Of a DNA stretch of 21,753 bases, positions 14,257-21,753 are shown piece after piece. Both the position numbers and the translations under genes were made by a program. The notes beneath the pieces are model-generated. The model ran no database searches, had not been told where the DNA came from, and was given only the letters and a program-made list of their open reading frames with translations. Every line of letters begins with the position of its first letter. Within the stretch, counting starts at the first letter, position 1. The stretch comes from an uncultured Atopobium sp. (GTDB taxonomy: Bacteria; Actinomycetota; Coriobacteriia; Coriobacteriales; Atopobiaceae): the NCBI GenBank assembly GCA_938045565.1, contig CALIAZ010000011.1:1-21753 (forward strand). The letters are read 5' to 3'.

Positions 14257-15039
14257 ATGAAAAGGAGTAAGGCTTACGTAGATTCACGTCGCGAGGCAAT
14301 TACTGAGCTGCTAGAAAAAGAGGGACAAGCAAGCGTTTTAGAGCTTGCTGATCACTTTGAGGTCTCTTCTTTGACTATCAGACGTGACCTGGACTTTCTT
14401 GAGAAGCGCGGTATCCTAACTCGCCAGTATGGCATTGCTACTCTGCTTAATCCTTATGGTCGTCCTTCTGGTTCAAGGCAGATTCGCTCTAACAAAGCAA
14501 TTGCACGTGAGGCTGCTCGTTACGTTGAAGATGGCGATTGCATCTTCATCAACACTAGCTCCGTTGCTCTTGGCATGCTTGAGTGGATTGATGCTCATGA
14601 CGTAACCGTTGTTACTAATAACGGTAAGGCACTGCTGCTTGAGGACATCCATGACCTTTCTATCATCCTTACTGGCGGTGACATCCGTCCTCCTCGCGCT
14701 TCGATGACTGGCGATACCGCTCTTGAGTGCATCCAGCACATTACTGCTGCTAAGTGCTTCTTGGGCTGCACGGGTTTCTCGGGAGAATTTGGTCTTACTT
14801 CCGCAACATCCCCTGAGCCAGCAATTAACGCTCAGATGCTCAAGCGCTCTAGAAAGCACTATGTTGTCGCAGATTCTTCTAAGCTGGGTACTACTTCCAA
14901 CTTCCAGTTTGGCTCTGCAGAAGATATCGACCTTCTGATTACCGATACAGGTGCAACAGACGAGCAGATCAGTGAGCTTAAAGCTGCAGGCCTCAAGGAT
15001 GTTGTCTGCGTCACTCCTTCTATTCTTCCTGCTAAGTAA
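14257..15039 (+). CDS. DeoR-family sugar-responsive transcriptional regulator
   Basis: This 260-residue protein has the DeoR layout: an N-terminal winged helix-turn-helix (SVLELADHFEVSSLTIRRDL, then LEKRGILTRQYG) and a C-terminal effector domain that senses a phosphorylated sugar (TVVTNNGKALL, ILTGGDIRP, VVADSSKLG). The usual Asp-Gly-Thr-Thr segment of the effector site reads INTSSVA here, so the ligand may differ from the classic members. I chose the ATG at 14257, which has GGGAGG six bases upstream; the frame extends to 14212, where the ATG lies inside an operator-like dyad. It is the only complete plus-strand gene and is divergent from the PTS operon, its likely target. A terminator follows. 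Confidence 0.92.
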   Translation: MKRSKAYVDSRREAITELLEKEGQASVLELADHFEVSSLTIRRDLDFLEKRGILTRQYGIATLLNPYGRPSGSRQIRSNKAIAREAARYVEDGDCIFINTSSVALGMLEWIDAHDVTVVTNNGKALLLEDIHDLSIILTGGDIRPPRASMTGDTALECIQHITAAKCFLGCTGFSGEFGLTSATSPEPAINAQMLKRSRKHYVVADSSKLGTTSNFQFGSAEDIDLLITDTGATDEQISELKAAGLKDVVCVTPSILPAK

Positions 15040-15070
15040 GATTAGCGCTTCATCATTTCTTACACGCACA

Positions 15071-15101
15071 AAAAAGGCGGCCTTTCACAGGTCGCCTTTT
15101 T
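15071..15101. terminator. Bidirectional terminator between DeoR and yitT genes
   Basis: A 13-bp stem with one G-U pair (15071-15083 and 15089-15101) starts with A5 and ends with T5, so it can stop transcription from both the DeoR gene (+) and the secA-prfB-yitT unit (-). Confidence 0.93.
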
Positions 15102-15206
15102 ATCTCAAAATTTTGCGCGAAGCCGCATTTAATTGCGTGCAATCGTCAAAGCTATCGCAGAATCATCTAATAAAAGCTTGCTAACAAACTTGCCAACAAG
15201 CAGGAC

Positions 15207-16088
15207 TTAGCTTTCCAAAGCTTCAAATGACTTAAAGCCTTCGCCGATTGCCTCGTGAACCTCTGAAATAAATACCAGTGCATCTGGGTCAATTTCAGAA
15301 ACAATGGCTTTTAGCTGAACAAGCTCTGTACGGCCAAGAACACACATCAAAACAGGCTTGTATGCGCCGCTCCACAGTCCTCGCGCCTGAAGCTCCGTAC
15401 AACCACGATTAAGGTTGTACAAAATCTCGTGAGCAATTGCATCGTGCTCAGAAGAAATAACGTAAACACAGCGCTCGGACCTTGGCCCGTCGATGACAAA
15501 GTCAATCATTTTACCGGTGATAAAGATTGCCAGCGCAGAATACAGGCCGTTTTCTAGCGAGAAGACCGGGATGGCCACAATAATGATGACAATATCAACA
15601 ATAATAATGGCGGTACCTGATGGAACAGAAAAATGCTTGGAAAACGCTTGAGCAATAATGTCTGTACCGCCGGTGTTTCCACCCGCTCTAAATACAAGAC
15701 CAAGGCCAAAGCCGCAGATAATACTACCCCACAGTGCTGCAAGCATAAGATCATTAGCACCAAGGACTGGCAGAAATGGAGCAAAAAGGTCAACAAAAAT
15801 ACTTGAAATTAAGAAGCCCGCAACGCTCTTGAGCAAGTATTTTTTGTTTCCACTTCTTGCAACAAAAGCCATCAAAATAATATTCATAGCGATTGTTTGC
15901 ATACCAACAGGCAGGTCAAATCCAAAAGGTAACGCAACAGCCCTAATAACCGTTGCAAAACCGGTAATACCACCAGCTGCAAGTCCGTTAGGGACTTCAA
16001 ATACATCGAGGCCAACTGCAAAAATTGCACAGCCAAGGACGATAAAGAACGAGTCTTTAAAGGTCTTTTGCCAAGTAGATTTTTGCAC
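15207..16088 (-). CDS. YitT family integral membrane protein (DUF161/DUF2179)
   Basis: This protein has about 293 residues, with five or so membrane helices in the first 200 (motifs NGLAAGGITGFATVI and FRAGGNTGGTDIIAQ typical of the YitT family) and a soluble C-terminal DUF2179 domain of about 80 residues (RCVYVISSEHDAIAHEIL, VLMCVLGRTELVQLK). The biochemical role of the family is not established. I chose the GTG at 16088, with GGAAAGGA a few bases upstream. It lies one base after the prfB stop, so it is likely translationally coupled to prfB. A longer frame to 16142 would overlap prfB and has no support. The neighbour relationship to secA-prfB gives no functional clue. Confidence 0.9.
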   Translation of the reverse strand: MQKSTWQKTFKDSFFIVLGCAIFAVGLDVFEVPNGLAAGGITGFATVIRAVALPFGFDLPVGMQTIAMNIILMAFVARSGNKKYLLKSVAGFLISSIFVDLFAPFLPVLGANDLMLAALWGSIICGFGLGLVFRAGGNTGGTDIIAQAFSKHFSVPSGTAIIIVDIVIIIVAIPVFSLENGLYSALAIFITGKMIDFVIDGPRSERCVYVISSEHDAIAHEILYNLNRGCTELQARGLWSGAYKPVLMCVLGRTELVQLKAIVSEIDPDALVFISEVHEAIGEGFKSFEALES

Positions 16089-16089
16089 A

Positions 16090-17199
16090 CTAATCCTTTC
16101 CGCCAACAACCCAGCGATGATACGCAATGATGAACTGATCAAGATCGCCGTCTGAAAGAACGGACTCTACGTTTCCTGTCTCCGCGCCTGTTCTTAAGTC
16201 CTTAATAAGCTGATAAGGATAAAGAACATAGCTCCTAATCTGATTTCCAAACGAGATTTCTCTCTTTGGACCACGAAGCTCATCAAGCTCGGCCTCGCGT
16301 TTCTCTTTTTCAATCTCATACAAACGGCTGCGCAAGATATTCATTGCTGCAGCCTTGTTCTGCAATTGACTGCGTTCGTTTTGGCAGGTTACTAATGTTC
16401 CTGTTGGAATGTGAGTAATACGGACTGCCGAGTCTGTAGTATTGACTCCCTGACCTCCTGGACCAGATGCGTGATACACATCAATGCGCAGGTCATTGGG
16501 GTCAATGTCAACCTCAATATCTTCAGGAAGAACAGGTAAAACTTCCACGCCAGCAAATGATGTCTGCCTGCGTTTTTTATCATCAGTAGGAGAAATTCTT
16601 ACCAGACGATGTACGCCCTGCTCTGCACGAAGCATGCCGTAAGCGTTCTTGCCGCTTACGGTAAAGGTTGCACGGTCAAGACCAATAACCTCTGCAACGG
16701 GAGCATCATTAATGTCAACTTTCCAACTACGGCGATCACAATATTTGAGATACATGCGAAAAAGCATCTCGCACCAGTCTTGAGACTCAAGACCACCTTG
16801 ACCAGGCTTAATGGTAACAATTGCATCGCCATGATCAAGCTCATCAGTAAACCAACTTGAAAGCTCAAGCTCAGACAAATCTTTTTCAAGGGATACCGCC
16901 AGCGCTTGAGATTCATCAAGTAACGCCTGGTCTTCAAGTTCTATTCCAAGCTCAAAGGCAGCCTCGGCATCACCGAGTTTCTCCTTAGCCTTATCAATGC
17001 CAGCAACATCATCGCGAAGCGATGCTAGTTGGGTCATTACCTTTTGCGCAGCTTCAGCATCGTCCCAAAAATTGGGACGAGCACTTTCTGCTTCAAGTTC
17101 TGAAATTTGCTGACGCTTCTCGGCGAGGTGAAGATACCCTTCTACCTCTGAGAGACGCTCCGCTAAAGCTTGGAGCGAAACAACCTCTGTATCAGCCAT
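16090..17199 (-). CDS. prfB: Peptide chain release factor 2 with SPT variant tripeptide
   Basis: RF2 terminates translation at UAA and UGA by triggering peptidyl-tRNA hydrolysis. The 369-residue product aligns with RF2 along its whole length: an N-terminal helical domain, the decoding superdomain, and the catalytic GGQ (248-250) in HASGPGGQGVN. The stop-recognition tripeptide, SPF in RF2 generally, reads SPT (203-205, codons TCT CCT ACT at 16593-16585). The flanks (GVHRLVRI before, RRQTSF after) fix the alignment without gaps. The gene is one open frame, so it lacks the UGA frameshift that regulates RF2 in most bacteria, although GGGTATCTT of that site is retained at 17131-17139. Start ATG follows the secA stop by two bases, with AGG upstream. 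It ends in TAG. Confidence 0.94.
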   Translation of the reverse strand: MADTEVVSLQALAERLSEVEGYLHLAEKRQQISELEAESARPNFWDDAEAAQKVMTQLASLRDDVAGIDKAKEKLGDAEAAFELGIELEDQALLDESQALAVSLEKDLSELELSSWFTDELDHGDAIVTIKPGQGGLESQDWCEMLFRMYLKYCDRRSWKVDINDAPVAEVIGLDRATFTVSGKNAYGMLRAEQGVHRLVRISPTDDKKRRQTSFAGVEVLPVLPEDIEVDIDPNDLRIDVYHASGPGGQGVNTTDSAVRITHIPTGTLVTCQNERSQLQNKAAAMNILRSRLYEIEKEKREAELDELRGPKREISFGNQIRSYVLYPYQLIKDLRTGAETGNVESVLSDGDLDQFIIAYHRWVVGGKD

Positions 17200-17201
17200 T
17201 C

Positions 17202-19952
17202 TTACCTGTTTCGGCCGTGGCAGTTCTTAAACTTTTTACCACTTCCACATGGGCAAGGATCGTTGCGACCAACATTGACGTAAGGATTTGGATCGTCAGA
17301 CTTACGGTAGGTAGACACAGAAGACTGACTTGCGCCGGTTCCCTGTGGGCTCTTGCCAATAGCTGCGGCATTCTTAAGCATGCTCTTGCCTTGCTTAAGT
17401 GACTTTTGATCACCGTCAGTCTCTTCTCCACCAGAATAGTGAGCATTCTGGAACGCCTCTGCCTCAGTGTTCTGACGTGGGCGGTTAACCAGCTCAAGGC
17501 GAAGAATAGTACGAAGGAAGTCCTCGTACATAGTGTTTACCAGCAGCGTAAATGCCTCATATGCCTCAGTCTTATACTCAACCAGAGGATCGCGCTGACC
17601 AAAACCACGAAGACCAATACCAGTCTTTAGGTAATCCATTTCCTGGAGGTATGCCATCCAACGAGTGTCGATAACGCGAAGCATTACCTGAGCAGCAAGC
17701 TCACGCATGACTTCTTCTCCGAGCTTCTGGGTCTTCTCATCAAAGGTTTTCTGAACAAAAGCGGTGACATCCTCTTCGAGCTGCTCAAACTTAGTGTCCT
17801 TAGTAAACTCTGGAAGATCTGTCTTACCAGTAAGCTCGGTGAGCCACTTCTCAAGACCCTCAAGATCCCACTCGTCGGCATCTCCGTAGCAGAACTCCTC
17901 GCAAACGCGCTGAGTAGTAGAAGCGGTGACTGTCTCGATAAGCTCCATAAGATCCTTACCATCAAGAATCTTATTTCTCTCCGCGTAAATGACCTGGCGC
18001 TGCTTGTTCATAACGTCGTCGTAATCAAGGACGTTCTTACGCATTGCAAAGTTGACTTCCTCAACCTTGTGCTGAGCGCCCTCAACAAGCTTGGTAACAA
18101 TCTTTGCCTTGATTGGCATATCATCAGGAAGCTCATAGCGCTGCATCATTGCTGCAACACCGTCCATACGGTCTCCGCCGAAGCGACGCATCAGATCATC
18201 CTCAAGAGAGAGGTAGAACTGGGTCTGACCAGGGTCTCCCTGACGACCAGAACGACCGCGGAGCTGATTGTCAATACGACGACTTTCGTGACGCTCAGTG
18301 CCAATAACGCACAAACCACCTGCAGCGGTTACTGCCTCACGCTCAGTAGCGCAAATCTCTTTGGCCTCTTTGCGAGCGGCTTCTTTTTGCTCCTGAGTAG
18401 CCTCGGCTGGCTCAATTCCCTGGTTGCGAAGAATATCTTCAGCCATAACGTCTGGGTTACCGCCCAGAAGAATATCGGTACCACGACCTGCCATGTTGGT
18501 TGCAATAGTAACTGCACCCTCACGACCAGCCTGAGCAATAATCTGTGCCTCACGCTCATGGAACTTAGCGTTTAGAACGTTATGTTTAATACCACGCTTA
18601 GACAGAATGCGAGAAATGCGCTCAGAGTTGTCAATGGAAACGGTACCAACAAGTACTGGCTGACCATTCTGATGACGCTCTTCAACGTCTCTTACGACAG
18701 CATCAAATTTAGCATCAATAGTGCGGTAGACCAGGTCGTCGAGGTCTTCACGCTTTACAGGGCGATTAGGTGGAATAACCTGAACAGGAACGTGGTAAAC
18801 CTCACGGAACTCTGCGTCCTCGGTCATTGCAGTACCGGTCATACCAGAGAGCTTGTCGTACATGAGGAAGTAATTCTGGAGGGTAATAGTTGCCAGAGTC
18901 TGGTTCTCTTCACGTACCTGAACGTTCTCTTTTGCCTCAATTGCCTGGTGAAGACCCTCAGAATAACGACGGCCTTCCATAATACGACCAGTAAACTCAT
19001 CAACAATCTTAACTTCGCCATCAATGACAACGTACTGTTGATCGCGATGGAACATGTACTCAGCCTTCAGCGCCTGCTGAAGGTGATTGACTAACTGGCC
19101 AGTCTCATCGTTGTAGATATCGTCAATGTTGAGAGCACGCTCGACCTTCTCGAGACCAATCTCTGTTGTTGCAATAGTGTGCTTTGCCTCATCCATCTCA
19201 AAGTCAACATCTGGAGTTAATCCACGAACTGCCTTTGCAAAATCCTTGTAGGTACCTGCGGATTTAGTGCCAGCACCAGAAATAATAAGAGGGGTACGAG
19301 CCTCATCAATAAGGATGGAGTCAACCTCGTCGACGATGGCGTAGTGATGTCCACGCTGAACGCGCATCTCTGGGCGAGTAACCATGTTGTCGCGCAGGTA
19401 GTCAAAGCCAAACTCTGAGTTTGTACCGTAGGTAATATCTGCCTCATATGCAGGTTTTTTAAGGCTCAGTCGCATGCCGTTCTGCAGAAGGCCAACACTG
19501 ATGCCCAAGAACTTGTAGATGGTGCCCATCCACTCACTGTCTCGTTTAGCCAGGTAGTCATTGACCGTAACGATGTGAACGCCTTCGCCGCTCAGTGCGT
19601 TAAGGTAACCAGCAAGAGTGGAGACAAGCGTCTTACCCTCACCGGTCTTCATCTCTGCGATAGTGCCCTTGTGAAGCGCAATACCACCGATGAGCTGGAC
19701 ATCAAAGTGACGCTGACCAATGGTTCTTACTGACGCCTCACGTACCGTTGCAAAAGCCTCTGGGAGAAGATCGTCTAGACTTTCTCCTTCAGCATAGCGA
19801 GCCTTGAACTTCTCGGTCTGAGCCTGAAGCTCTTCATCGCTCATTTCCTGCATTGTTGGCTCAAGCGCATTGATCTTCTCGACAATACGCTGATATGCTT
19901 TGAGGTCCTTGTCAGCGCCAAAGGACAGAATCTTAGAGAGGAAATTAGGCAT
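17202..19952 (-). CDS. secA: Preprotein translocase ATPase SecA
   Basis: SecA is the motor ATPase that pushes unfolded preproteins through SecYEG. The product has 916 residues, normal for the family. Landmarks are Walker A in EMKTGEGKTLVS (about 101-108), the DEVD box in VDEVDSILIDEARTP (about 207-221), the second helicase domain with TNMAGRGTDI, QLRGRSGRQGDPG, the scaffold and helical-wing regions, and a C-terminal zinc motif CPCGSGKKFKNCH (C-x-C-x8-C-H). I chose the ATG at 19952, which has AAGGA seven bases upstream; an earlier in-frame start at 19976 has no such site. The 91-bp gap before it contains an AT-rich stretch with TATGATATATAA that may include a -10 element, and a small hairpin. 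It heads the secA-prfB-yitT unit. Confidence 0.97.
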   Translation of the reverse strand: MPNFLSKILSFGADKDLKAYQRIVEKINALEPTMQEMSDEELQAQTEKFKARYAEGESLDDLLPEAFATVREASVRTIGQRHFDVQLIGGIALHKGTIAEMKTGEGKTLVSTLAGYLNALSGEGVHIVTVNDYLAKRDSEWMGTIYKFLGISVGLLQNGMRLSLKKPAYEADITYGTNSEFGFDYLRDNMVTRPEMRVQRGHHYAIVDEVDSILIDEARTPLIISGAGTKSAGTYKDFAKAVRGLTPDVDFEMDEAKHTIATTEIGLEKVERALNIDDIYNDETGQLVNHLQQALKAEYMFHRDQQYVVIDGEVKIVDEFTGRIMEGRRYSEGLHQAIEAKENVQVREENQTLATITLQNYFLMYDKLSGMTGTAMTEDAEFREVYHVPVQVIPPNRPVKREDLDDLVYRTIDAKFDAVVRDVEERHQNGQPVLVGTVSIDNSERISRILSKRGIKHNVLNAKFHEREAQIIAQAGREGAVTIATNMAGRGTDILLGGNPDVMAEDILRNQGIEPAEATQEQKEAARKEAKEICATEREAVTAAGGLCVIGTERHESRRIDNQLRGRSGRQGDPGQTQFYLSLEDDLMRRFGGDRMDGVAAMMQRYELPDDMPIKAKIVTKLVEGAQHKVEEVNFAMRKNVLDYDDVMNKQRQVIYAERNKILDGKDLMELIETVTASTTQRVCEEFCYGDADEWDLEGLEKWLTELTGKTDLPEFTKDTKFEQLEEDVTAFVQKTFDEKTQKLGEEVMRELAAQVMLRVIDTRWMAYLQEMDYLKTGIGLRGFGQRDPLVEYKTEAYEAFTLLVNTMYEDFLRTILRLELVNRPRQNTEAEAFQNAHYSGGEETDGDQKSLKQGKSMLKNAAAIGKSPQGTGASQSSVSTYRKSDDPNPYVNVGRNDPCPCGSGKKFKNCHGRNR

Positions 19953-20043
19953 AGCTTTTTCCTTGACGTCGGGCATCTATCTTCGGTTGATAGACACAGT
20001 ATTCAACTTATATATCATACCCCGTCTAACTGCTTGAATCACA

Positions 20044-21753
20044 CTACATGGCGTCGTAAAATCCCAATTTCGTTATTTCTCCACCACTAGTTTCTATTGA
20101 TTCTTTTCCCTTTTCTGCACCTGCAATCATCCTGAGCTGTTTAGACGGCATTTTTCTACGCTTCATAACGTATTTCTGCACGTACAGGTCGTAGTAATGC
20201 TGCGCATCCTGCACCCGACCACATTTTCTCAGTGCCTGGATAAGCGCCATAAGTGTGTCCTCTCGCATATCATCAACAAGGTAGGCGAGCTCTGCAAAAT
20301 GCACCGCAAGCGTATAGTGGGTAATTCTCAAAGCAGCCGCCGAAGCCGTTACCATGGTATCTATGTATTGATCTCTCAGGGCAACACGAATGGGATCTGC
20401 AAACCTAAAGCATTCATCCTCAGGAAGATACAAATCCCCTTGGTACAGCTCTTCCGCCTGCTTAGCCAGATGCACTATGTCTTCATCGCTGTTCGATGAT
20501 GCAACGCTCTTTGCTAATCGCGTAAAAATATCAATGTCTACGGTCACCTGCTGGGGATTAAAACCAAGCGTTCTTTCAATCCGGGATGCTTCCAAAGGCT
20601 CACAGCCTTTCTTGATTTCCTGTACCTCTTTGCGAATAACCCGAGTAGCTTGATACAGACGCTCTTGCCAATGTGCTTGATCAGCCTCTGGCCAAATCTG
20701 CTGAGCAATCTGCGACCTAAAGCTCATGTGATTGTGGGCAAGCGCCAAATACACAAGCAGCGCCTTTGTCGAGCGATAAGCAATTTTTCTGCCAGCAATC
20801 TCCTCTCCTTGAACCGACAAACTGAATCTGCCGAGAAGAGCGATGTACACCCCAGGATGAGCATTCTGTTTCTTCTCTACACGCGAGCTCTTAATCACAG
20901 AGTTTTCAGTCCGAGACTCCCCTGCTCCTTGTCTAAATGCCCTCCATTTTGTTACGTCTCGCTTGCTTTCATTTGAACGTAAATAATGCAGCCATTCTTC
21001 TGGCGTTTCTTGTTCTAGACGCTGCTGAAATTCAGACTCGTCAGACAAAAGTGCCCTCAAAAGCCACATGGCATTTTCAGGAACTCCATACTCAACCTCA
21101 TCCAGCCAAATAGGAGAGTATCCTTTTACACTTTTAAAGAGAGCTTTATATATTGTTCTACATGCTGCTTTTAGTGATGGATGGGTAATGGCTTCAAGAC
21201 TTTTCTCTGTGGGAATAACGCCCAAGAAAAATCCAGCAATATCTTCGAGCATCTTTCCAACCTGCGTTACATATATTGAGTCCCATTCCCTACTCAACAG
21301 CATCGCCCTTCTCGCCTGGAGCTGAGCTTTGGGATATGCCCTACTTCTGAGACTGAGAAGCGCTCCAATAAGAAGTGCGGGTACTTGAATCATACGATTA
21401 CCCTGCCGTTCTGCTTGACTGATAAGCTGCTCGGTGTCGTATAAATCACCCACAGAAGAGCTCTTTTCAAAAAGATGGCGAACACATTTAAGTAATCCTA
21501 CAGACCCCTTTAAGCCTCCAGCCTCACCCTCTTGTAAAAAGGAGAGCGCTTTGGAGCTGCGTGCATCAAAGTCCTTTTGATATACACCCAGCAATGCGTA
21601 AAGCAATTCAACATCAACTGTTTGAATTGACGAGGTTATAGAGGAGCTCTTTTCATGCTGTTGCTCAAGAAGTAGCAGTTGAAGGGCGTATTTAAAATTT
21701 CCCTGGACAGCCAAATCAATCGCACGTTTATGGAGTGCAACTTTCTTTTCCAG
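20044..21753 (-). CDS. SARP/BTAD-type transcriptional regulator, C-terminal part
   Basis: The frame is open to the window edge, so the true start lies outside; about 569 residues are visible. The first 280 or so are helical and TPR-like, without clear motifs. A winged-helix DNA-binding domain of the OmpR/SARP kind follows (ALLGRFSLSVQGEEI, RSTKALLVYLALAHNH, QIAQQIWPEADQAHWQERLY), then a bacterial transcriptional activator domain (VDIDIFTRLAK, ELYQGDLYLPED, ALRKCGRVQDAQHYYDLYVQ). In Streptomyces SARPs the DNA-binding domain is at the N-terminus; here it sits near the C-terminus behind helical repeats, as in some large MalT-like regulators. What precedes it, perhaps a nucleotide-binding domain, cannot be seen. 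The stop is TAG, about 90 bp before the secA start, with no terminator between. Targets are unknown. Confidence 0.85.
   Translation of the reverse strand: MEKKVALHKRAIDLAVQGNFKYALQLLLLEQQHEKSSSITSSIQTVDVELLYALLGVYQKDFDARSSKALSFLQEGEAGGLKGSVGLLKCVRHLFEKSSSVGDLYDTEQLISQAERQGNRMIQVPALLIGALLSLRSRAYPKAQLQARRAMLLSREWDSIYVTQVGKMLEDIAGFFLGVIPTEKSLEAITHPSLKAACRTIYKALFKSVKGYSPIWLDEVEYGVPENAMWLLRALLSDESEFQQRLEQETPEEWLHYLRSNESKRDVTKWRAFRQGAGESRTENSVIKSSRVEKKQNAHPGVYIALLGRFSLSVQGEEIAGRKIAYRSTKALLVYLALAHNHMSFRSQIAQQIWPEADQAHWQERLYQATRVIRKEVQEIKKGCEPLEASRIERTLGFNPQQVTVDIDIFTRLAKSVASSNSDEDIVHLAKQAEELYQGDLYLPEDECFRFADPIRVALRDQYIDTMVTASAAALRITHYTLAVHFAELAYLVDDMREDTLMALIQALRKCGRVQDAQHYYDLYVQKYVMKRRKMPSKQLRMIAGAEKGKESIETSGGEITKLGFYDAM

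Overview
The window looks like chromosomal DNA of a moderately low-GC actinobacterium, most likely class Coriobacteriia (Atopobium/Lancefieldella-like). This is an inference from gene content: an AfsR/SARP-type regulator, secA next to prfB, prfB without the programmed frameshift, ftsE-ftsX, rnr and UlaA-family PTS genes. All genes but one lie on the minus strand, so transcription runs from high to low coordinates. No rRNA, tRNA, insertion sequence or CRISPR array was seen.

Layout in the direction of transcription. (1) 21753-20044: C-terminal part of a large SARP/BTAD regulator cut by the window edge. (2) 19952-15207: secA, prfB and a YitT-family membrane protein gene, nearly touching, closed by a bidirectional terminator. 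(3) 14257-15039 (+): a DeoR-family regulator, divergent across a 380-bp AT-rich control region from a sugar PTS (IIA, IIB, IIC). After a strong hairpin follow four more genes: a PH-like membrane protein, a KpsF/GutQ-type sugar-phosphate isomerase, a DapA/NanA-family aldolase and a KDPG-family aldolase. Two terminators end the unit. (4) 8439-6498: ftsE and ftsX, then a terminator. (5) 6299-2400: LysR regulator, APC-superfamily permease and metal-dependent amidohydrolase, then a terminator. (6) 2147-135: rnr, followed by the first codons of an unrecognised gene.

The housekeeping genes (secA, prfB, ftsE, ftsX, rnr) appear to be a conserved block with two catabolic cassettes set between them. The DeoR cassette probably imports and phosphorylates a sugar or sugar acid and cleaves it with one or both pyruvate-type aldolases; the isomerase keeps the residues used by arabinose-5-phosphate isomerases. 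The LysR cassette probably imports and hydrolyses an amino-acid-derived or amide compound.

The most unusual points are: a peptide chain release factor 2 whose stop-codon tripeptide reads SPT instead of SPF, with no TGA stop among 18 complete gene ends; an FtsE with an acidic, Gln-rich N-terminal extension of about 110 residues; a two-aldolase PTS operon that fits no pathway I know; and a permease leader that can be drawn as two competing hairpins, one followed by a T-rich run.
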